64,000 nucleotides of DNA, taken from NCBI GenBank assembly GCA_027475525.1, contig JAMWFC010000062.1, positions 186,001 through 250,000 on the forward strand. Reading direction: 5' to 3'. The stretch comes from Macrolepiota albuminosa (Eukaryota > Basidiomycota > Agaricomycetes > Agaricales > Agaricaceae). The position numbers and the translations under genes were made by a program. Under the pieces are notes generated by a model. That model was not told where the DNA came from. It made no database searches and worked only from the letters and a program-made list of their open reading frames with translations. Positions 56,723 to 64,000 of the stretch are shown piece after piece. The first letter of the stretch is position 1; the number at the start of each line of letters is the position of its first letter.

Positions 56723-58022
56723 ATGTGGACCGCTGGAGAACGACAAGTTGTCCAACTTATAGGACAAAACTTGCTCTTAAGATGGGTCACAGCAATGGCT
56801 ATAACCTCTTTATGTTATGGTCCATCAATTCTCTCTTCGTATTGATGCCAAAAGCTAACATTCCACAGGTATATTGATACCGATTGCAATTACAGTTGCC
56901 TATTCTATCACTAAGTCCGTCGATTTATGCAGAGTCGCATACCCCCATTTAAAATCACAGATATCCATAGGTATCCAGGACAAACGTGGCATTCCCGATG
57001 GCAATTAGTGATTGTTTGCCTGGGAATTTCTGCATTCACAACACATTTGGTATTGAGACTGGGAATAGCAATCACCGAACATCAATTCTTCACGCTCGTC
57101 CGTGTCCTCAGGCAGAACATCATCTTTGATTCAGATGCCATCTATGCGAGCTGGAATGTAGCCCAAATCTGGCTCGAGTGCATCACTGTTGAGTCTCTTT
57201 CCAAGAGTTGAAAATGTCTAAACTGACCAAGCAGTGATGGTGATTATTCAGCCAATAATTAATGATGCTTTCATCATCTGGCGTGCATGGGTTGTGTTCG
57301 AAAAGCGGCGCTGGGCGCATTTTATTTCAATGGGACTCTGCCTCTCTACTTTTGGTATGTAGCACCATTCCCAAATATGCTGTGGATCTTTTAGGAGCTA
57401 ATACTTGAGAGCAGTCTTCACAGTTTTCTGGCTGTTGACTTCCATAGACTCTGATCTGGATATGGCACCCATACTGGTGCTAACACCACTCTTGCCGCCC
57501 AGTGATGGTACCAGGAGCAGCAATTTCGGTACCTTCACATTTCAGCAACTTGTCACGGTGTTTTTATCATTCATGACCAACTTTGTTGCAACATGCTTCA
57601 TCAGTTGGACATTATTGTAGGTTCTTACCTGTGTCTTTAAGCTATTGAGCTCCTAAATTAGGATCTTTTCTATGATGACAGGTCACACGACAATTTCTTA
57701 CGTGCAAACATGGATGGCCAACCTTCTCAATCAACCAGAGCAAGGCGTATCCTATATCTTTTGGTAGATACTGGGATTCTTTATGCTCTTCTACAAGTTG
57801 GATCCATTTTCTTGCAAATGGCAATACCATTGACTCAATCACTTGCAGTTTGTTTACATTGTGATGGTCATTGCAGTCCGCCCTCATTTAATTGCTCCAA
57901 ACTTCACTTGGTCAGACAGTGGTGACCTCGGCCAAGAATCACAAACAACTGTTACTTCGGATGTTATTCAACAGCTCAACTCCCGTGTTCAAGTTCTTGA
58001 ACAAGGTGAAGTCAAGTTTTAA
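56723..58022 (+). CDS. Multi-pass (about seven-helix) membrane protein of an agaricomycete family
   Basis: Integral membrane protein of unknown role, with a layout like the fungal GPCR-like or 'RAWVL' families. The first supported Met is in RNMWTAGERQ (56723), but an exon upstream (from 56561) is possible. Hydrophobic helices in order: LIPIAITVAYSI (56880), LVIVCLGISAFTTHLVL (57010), VMVIIQPIINDAFII followed by WRAWVVFEKRRW (57250), FISMGLCLSTFG (57330), VFTVFWLLTS (57410), LVTVFLSFMTNFVATCFISW (57555) and RILYLLVDTGILYALLQVGS (57745). It ends at a TAA at 58020 after a coiled tail with INNSRV-like heptads (IQQLNSRVQVLEQG). Introns lie at about 56820-56869, 57190-57234, 57357-57414 and 57619-57681; the junction near 56900 was not resolved, so one frame break there cannot be excluded. 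Confidence 0.55.
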
Positions 58023-59650
58023 CGCCTGAAGAGAGATTTTAGAAATCCCTTTCTAATATCTTGGAGTAGGATTAATGACGAGCACTTTATGTGCTGTGAT
58101 CGAATCAATCTACATATGCTTCTCAGTGCGTATTGTACTTTCTTCGGATTTTTTTTTGCACATGCTAATTGCTCTTTGCAGTTTGTATACCCTGCCTTGA
58201 CAATTGCTTTAATACGTGGGCCATTATCGATTGCGGGTGTGCACGAGACCGTAACTTCGCTGAGAACGTCTCGTACGTACGACTAATGGGCGTTGAGATC
58301 TGATGGGTCACCGTAAGGTTCCCCTAGCGATTCACTTTGTATCCCCTACAAAATATTCTTACTTACTTATACGCAGACCGAGGTGGAGTCAATGTTACTT
58401 AGGAAATTTATCATACGTTCGACTGATACCTATGTTTATACTGGTCGGATTCCAAAAATTAGATCGCAGTTACCGGAAACTTCTAGTGCACTAAGAACTT
58501 TCTGTCAACCAATCTGTGCTTGACCTTTGGAAAAGTGGTAAAATTGTCATTTAATTCCACATCGACATGTTCCTACCAGATGGAATTAGCAAGAGTACGA
58601 CGATACAAAAACCCGGGTGCAAGAATAACTTGGCGGTGTCCTAAAATCAACCCCGTGCACAAGTCGCGGAATGACACTATCACATTGGAGTGTAAAGCTT
58701 GACGCTTACACAGACTGTGCAGTATTAACGAGAGGTTGACACGGATATTGCGGGTTTGCGTGGAGACAGCTGGGAATTTCAAAAAAGTCAAACTGCAGGT
58801 AAGCCCGTCAACCTTGGCGCCAGTTCATTTTGATCACAGTTGCCCACCAGTAAACGAGCCTTTGTCCTCACCAACAGTCTAGTCTCAAGTCCAGTTACGA
58901 AGTTTGCACGTAATCCAAAGAGCTGAGGTGACGTACCTCGTCAATTTGCCTGCGATAAATGGGCAGGATAAGGATAAGTAAAAAAGAGAAAGGTAAAGGC
59001 GAGCCTGCACCCTTGTCCTGTTGACGATTATTGTTATTAAGGGTCCACTCGTCTCCAACATGATGCATGACCACTGACCAGCCAGCGATGACATACGGAG
59101 CAACTCAACCCCCGCACCAGCGTCATCCACCCCGCACACGTAACTACCATGGCAGCAAGAAGATACATCATAAGATCAAGATAAGATTACGGTTCATTCA
59201 AGGACAAATCCTCGCCTGGTTCATTTTCTGTTGGATAGAGCTGGTGTTGTTCGGAGGGTACTACATAGGCGTTTGATTTGAGCCATTTGCAGGTCCATTC
59301 TGATTCTCTTGGCATGCTATGCTGAACCTTCCGTGGCCCGCCACATTAATTACAATATCAATATCACACGCAAGTTTTAGTGCCATTCGAAGCTGTAGTT
59401 TCAAATTGGAGTCTTTTGTAAATTACTCTTGACTACCTGTTATAATCTGCCACTAATCTGCTTACTAAACGAGACGTTAGAAACTCGCGAAGACATTGTC
59501 CCCGTCAGCTGACTTGAGGGATGGTTGACACAGCCGGTACCTCGATTCTGTGGCTGCCCGGTACATATGCAATCATACATGCTCCATTTTCGCTAGATAT
59601 GTTATATCTTGGACCTTGTTGAACGTTGAACCCTCGTCCCTTTAGAATCC
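58023..59650. other. Intergenic
   Basis: A frame at 58089-58286 has membrane-like text (FVYPALTIALIRGPLSIAG) and may be a fragment of another membrane-protein gene. Nothing else is supported. Confidence 0.3.
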
Positions 59651-60989
59651 ATGACATACGTCCTTCTAGACAATACCAGCAAGTACTTGCATGCGCCTGA
59701 CTGGGTGACGATTCCGACGGAACAGACTTTAGGAGGATCTGTGAGCCGCGCGAACAATACTAAGGACTTCACATCTTTCACAATAGCTTTCAATGGTATG
59801 ATCATATGCATTGCTTGTTCCATTCCATTCTCACTTATGGGACAGGGAGTGCGGTTGATTTTTACATTGTCGTGTCGCCATTTACCCCGCCTAACCTTCC
59901 TTCCTCCATTACTATGATTCTGGATGGAGGAAGCCAGGTATGGGAGGCTCCTGCCTTCAGACCTGAGAATGCAAGCTCGACTGATCAGGTGGCAAGACAT
60001 TGGTACACAACTCCTGACATAGACAATGAACATCACACGATCACCGTTATCAATTTCCCTCCTCATTTTAATTTTGACTATGCAACCGTCTTTACGGTCC
60101 GCAAGTCATTGCCGGATGAAGATCTCGCCATCGTTGACAGTGAAAGCGCTAATATCGACTATTCCGGTTACTGGTATCGCACTTTTATGGATGGACTGGT
60201 GGTCCCTTTGCCTTTTTCTGAAGGCAAACTCAGCCTTGAAGCATACATGAGAAGCATCACCGTCGGAGACGTTCTCCCGACGAAAATCCCAACATCAGCG
60301 ACGTATCATTTTAATGGTCAGTAAAAGAACCCCTGGTCCTGAGCTCAAAAACTTATGGTTAGGAATAGGGACAGCTGTCTTTGCTTACGGTATTCTCGAA
60401 GGACCTTGGGATGGTCGTGGCAATCTGACGGTCGTATTCACCATTGATGGACTCGAGTCGAAACGGATGTATATCACTGATGGACCACAAATGCAGGTTA
60501 ACTACCTCTGGTTTGGGCGAATTGGACTCCCTTTGGCTTCGCATACAATACAGTTTACCGTTTTGGAATCCCATATGATGTCTTTCCTGCTGGACTACTT
60601 AATTATTGGTGCTGGTTCATATATTCCGCCCAATCATGGTATGCCAGCCTGGCAATCGAGTACTTCAGGTCCTTTCTCATCCAGTAATATGATTCCGGAG
60701 AAGCTAAATTGGACTTTACCAAATGCGACAACAATAGAAACGTGGGGATATACGAAAAGTGGTCAGGTTTCGAAATCTACAGTCATTGGAGTATCGATTG
60801 GCGTTGTCGTCGGTGCTGTTGTCATTGGTGGCATTCTGCTATTCTGGTTTCGTTCTCGTTCTCGTATGTAATTCAAAGAATCTTTATAGTTGCTCATCAC
60901 TAACCCCATAGTTATATTATCCAGGACGTAAACACGAATCCAAACAAGGCATGCAGGATGGCCGCCGCGTCATTCCATTTGCAACGTGA
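59651..60989 (+). CDS. Single-pass transmembrane surface protein, paralogue 2 (393 aa, 4 exons)
   Basis: Same family as the gene at 48385-49722, on the opposite strand. Exons are 59651-59795, 59846-60316, 60363-60863 and 60925-60989, exactly 394 codons with the same intron phases (all phase 1) and a last exon of 65 bp. The N-terminus is MTYVLLDNTSKYLHAPDWVT. The extracellular part has NFPPHFNFDYATVF and GTAVFAYGILEG, with several N-glycosylation sites (for example NWTLPNATT). The anchor VIGVSIGVVVGAVVIGGILL is followed by FWFRSRSR, and a short basic tail ends DGRRVIPFAT. The function is unknown; a role at the cell surface is inference from layout. Confidence 0.85.
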
Positions 60990-61565
60990 GCGCTTTATTT
61001 ATCCTGTCGGACCCCTCCATCATCAGTGTTCGGCCTGTTTTCTATTGGTCGGGCGCTGTCAGTCCATGTTCGACCACCTGTTTGTAAATCCCTTTTGATG
61101 TCAGGGTTTCATTCTTAGTAGCGTTTTTGTACAATTTATTATTGGGAGATGATTAAAATTCAACAAAAGTGCGGGTACATCTAGTATCAAAGGAGTGAGG
61201 GAGAGAACGTTTCTTGTAAATTTAGTCGACTTACTCGAAGAATCGAAAAGCTCAGGGTGTAAGGGCATTTGTGCCGTCATAATTGTACCTCAAACAGTTC
61301 TAGAAGACAAGATATTAATGATTATGCGGGACAAGGTGCTAGAGATACGCACCTGTGAGGTCCTAATGTGGCAGAAAATGTGTTCAGGTTGCAAGAAGCT
61401 CGAATCACGTATGCAATCTGTGACTTCTGGCGATGAGGAAGGAAACCTGAAGTATGAGATGCCTCTTGAGGTAAGATCAGGGATTCCAGGGGTTGGCACC
61501 CGCCAACGGCTCGTGAAGCGAAAGGAAAGAAGAGCGCAGTTGTCGATGATGGGTGGGATGAATTA
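60990..61565. other. Intergenic
   Basis: A plus-strand frame at 61195-61569 (124 codons) shows no motif and overlaps the end of the small minus-strand gene. I prefer the minus-strand gene because of its consistent splice signals. Confidence 0.35.
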
Positions 61566-62077
61566 CTAAGTAAGTAATCGGGAAAAGTGAGAAGTGTAGA
61601 GTAAAGAAAGGTGCAGGTAAGACGGATGGAGGGACAAAAGGTTCACACAATCACGCAAATCACGCAAAAATTTTTGATTCTTGAATAGGTCTGGGGCAAA
61701 TTTTGATCAGGATATGAGTCGTTGGCTATCATAAAGTCGACATACCTTGATCTTTCAGCTTGGGGAGTTCTGGGCCGATTCCAGAATATAAGCCAAGTGG
61801 TAGATGGAGTGAGTTGTATAATCTTACCTTGAGGCACACAATGCATAGTCAAGTACACTTTTTTTTCAGGAGTCCTGAGCGAGAGAAATGAGTACCACGA
61901 CTGGTACATCATCTCTTCTGCCGAGGGATGACTAGTGTGGCTGCAAGAGAAAGATCCTGATCAGCTGGATAAGATCAAGATCTACAGCGGTAGTGATACT
62001 CACGATAGGCAGATACGCCTGTCAATGACCGGTTTTGTGTAACGCATTTCAAAGGACGAGGGTGCGTTTAACGACAT
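61566..62077 (-). CDS. Small hypothetical protein (about 111 aa, 4 exons)
   Basis: I do not recognise this protein. Exons 62077-62004, 61940-61828, 61769-61746 and 61690-61566 join to exactly 112 codons. All three introns have GT..AG ends (gtgagt..ttgcag, gtaaga..cccag, gtatgt..cccag) and lengths of 55-63 bp. The start MSLNAPSSFEMRYTKPVIDR and middle (MMYQSWYSFLSLRTPEKKVY) are polar with no signal peptide. The end may extend through another intron, because the last exon becomes low-complexity (Ser/Leu/His-rich) before its stop. The splice consistency is the main evidence; homology is not claimed. Confidence 0.4.
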
Positions 62078-64000
62078 ATTTCCTCAAGATGCGAGGGAAA
62101 AGATGACAGAAACATGTTTGTGGACGCGTATAAGAGGCCAGACATATGATGAGCATGAGGTTGTCATAGAGCAGGCTGAGGGAAAGAACTGTGGAGGTTC
62201 AATTCCAGGATGATCGAAGGGGCGTTGTTGAAAATCGAGCAAGGAGGCTAGACTTTATAGACAGCAGATTTGTGGGCGCTTATAGACTCTGCTCTGTCCT
62301 TCAAGACAATAGAAGACAAAAGCAGACTGTCATGTAAACTTAATGGAAACTGAAAGAACAAATCGGAGCTGGCACGACACTAATATCATCGCGTGATAAC
62401 GTCAGTAACCGTCGGATGGACACACTCAACAAATGGAGGACACTGACTATTGTATTCGACCCTGATTTGAACGTCAAGTAGGTCCATAAACAACATGATT
62501 TTGGTGTGTATTGTAGAAACAAAAACAACAAGAGTTCACATCTCAATTTGAAAGCGTTACTTGTATCTTGAGCGGGCTGTGGGTGTATCATGGCCGTTTG
62601 ACTAGTTACCGTTTAACTCCCTGAAAATCCTCGAAAGAAAGAAAATCTCATTACCTTGTTGCCGCAAAGCGATGTCTATGGATTATGAATTTGACGCTCA
62701 TTCCTGATGGGTGACTCTCAATGAGGGAAGAGATAAGATCGAGATAGGATCAACTCATATGATTGGCGGAAAGATATCTCTGGTTCAACCTTCCCCGGGC
62801 CTTTCTGTTTTCCCATTCTTCGAGTTAATTGCAAGCAGCTTTCTATGAAACTGTTGATTTCAAAATCGCTGTTTATGGTGATTCATGAAACCTCCGACAG
62901 CCATTTTTTGTTTTCATCCTTTACTTTTTTCACTCCACATGTCGCGCCTGTTCCAAAACGGAGGAAAATTTTGAATCTCAAGGTTTATAGGATCGTGCAA
63001 CGTTACGAAAGGAGGATTCTGCTGCCACTTTGAAACTCTTTTGAACTTTTTGAGCCATCTGGTTTGTTACCTTTCTTAGCGACCGAAGTTGTGAAGCATC
63101 GCATATGAAATGGCTTCAGAATCATCTAAAATGACCGTCAACCTTCCTCTATCGAATTTGATCTCATAGCGGCTCTGAACTCGTATGGACTGACAAGCGC
63201 AAACCCTTGCTAACTGCGACTGCGCCTCACTACTAGGGATCCTGCACCGTGGACTTTGACTGATACCGAATTCTATCTGCATTATCTGAGCTCGAAGATA
63301 CTGGTTGAGTTTGTTTGCGTCGTTCTTGTTCAACTCTACGTGGTCATATGGCTTGTGTTCTGCGTTGAAAATACTCGATGAAAGAGTGTGGAAATGATTG
63401 GGTGGAACACCAAGATTGATTCACCCCTGTCGTCCTTAAACATGAGCCCGCGTGGGAAAGGGAGAAAAGGAAGCATGGTGTTTATACTTCGTCGCCTCGT
63501 CTGGAGATTATGCCACGAATACCATGCTGTGGACAGAACATACAACGATATACTGGGGATCGTCTTATGTGGCAGTTGTGGCAGTTGATGTTCCTTTTTG
63601 AGGTTCCGTGTTTTGTTGGTTTCAAGGGGGTGGGGATCGTCTTATGTGGCAGTTGTGGCAGTTGATGTTCCTTTTTGAGGTTCCGTGTTTTGTTGGTTTC
63701 AAGGGGGTGCTTCTGTATGAAGAAGTGTTTCTCATACTTCCAGTACGTCTATTTTTGATTCTTTTGAGCATCAAAGGACTGGTTCTATCTGCATCATTCC
63801 ATTGATGAAATGTAGAGATGATGTTTGACCTGCCGGAGTCTCCGGTTATTAGCAGGCGTGTCGTCATCTCGGGAGCGATGTACCATGATCTAGACAAACT
63901 GTAGAATCAAACATTTCATTTTGATCTCTATGCTCATACTTTTTCCACGTTTGAAGCAAGCTGAACACCGCACCATATAAAGGCAATGGAATTTTGCTAG
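62078..64000. other. Gene-poor right edge
   Basis: No supported gene. Short minus-strand frames at 63076-63333 and 63622-63897 could be exons of a gene that continues past the window, but show no motif I can defend. Contains the 77-bp duplication at 63554-63707. Confidence 0.35.
63554..63707. repeat. 77-bp perfect tandem duplication (probable assembly artefact)
   Basis: Copies start at 63554 and 63631; the last of the 15 such sites. Confidence 0.92.

Noticed and set aside
61195..61569. 124-codon plus-strand frame
   Set aside because: Overlaps a minus-strand gene model with three consistent introns; no motif of its own.
2248..63707. Reading the many perfect 77-bp tandem copies as true biological duplications (for example replication slippage or a new element)
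   Set aside because: The constant length over unrelated sequence and the repair of the Zn2Cys6 gene upon collapse fit uncollapsed assembly overlaps far better.
63622..63897. Possible P-loop protein exon at the right edge (RLLITGDSG motif)
   Set aside because: The motif lacks the GKS/T of a Walker A site, and a 77-bp duplication crosses the frame.

Overview
This window is nuclear DNA from a filamentous basidiomycete, most likely an Agaricomycete. The coding genes are split by many introns of about 46-60 bp with GT..AG ends. The gene families also fit: F-box proteins, GPI-anchored secreted glycoproteins of the 'macrofage activating glycoprotein'-like type, fungal tannase/feruloyl esterases, alpha-kinases, a small Zn2Cys6 protein and a fungal Mis13/Dsn1. 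I cannot name the species or the order.

Layout. (1) 1-5.15 kb is AT-rich and almost free of CpG. It holds a decayed Ty3/gypsy-type LTR element on the minus strand. (2) 5.2-32.1 kb is gene space of normal composition. In order it holds a glutathione S-transferase, an F-box protein, a decayed RING-like fragment, a peroxisomal dienoyl-CoA isomerase ending in SKL, glycoprotein copy 1, an HMG-box-like protein, a 3.3 kb gene-poor stretch, a hypothetical gene, a Zn2Cys6 protein, weak LRR-like and membrane-like candidates, glycoprotein copy 2, and a duplicated tannase+glycoprotein segment. (3) 32.1-44.5 kb is a second AT-rich, CpG-poor, repeat-rich island. It holds an integrase-core (DDE) pseudogene, a 149-bp satellite, a complete short LTR element with a 5-bp target duplication, a solo LTR with its own target duplication, minisatellites and an alpha-kinase gene. 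(4) 44.7-64 kb is gene space again: ATG7, a single-pass membrane protein, a relic of the same family, a Mis13/Dsn1 kinetochore protein, an intron-containing tRNA-Pro, a multi-pass membrane protein, an inverted intact paralogue of the first membrane protein, and a small hypothetical gene.

Three points matter most to a reader. First, at least 15 unrelated places carry a back-to-back duplication with a period of exactly 77 bp. This looks like uncollapsed k-mer overlaps in a short-read assembly, not biology, and it breaks several reading frames. Collapsing one copy repairs the Zn2Cys6 gene exactly. Second, a tannase+glycoprotein segment is duplicated, and the two copies have decayed reciprocally: copy A keeps the tannase and lost the glycoprotein gene, while copy B keeps the glycoprotein gene nearly intact and its tannase is broken. 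Third, the CpG-poor islands and the all C-to-T stop codons in the integrase pseudogene point to methylation- or RIP-like mutation confined to transposon islands. I found no new multi-gene system beyond this; the genes mostly do independent jobs (detoxification, beta-oxidation, autophagy, chromosome segregation, cell surface and plant-polymer degradation).
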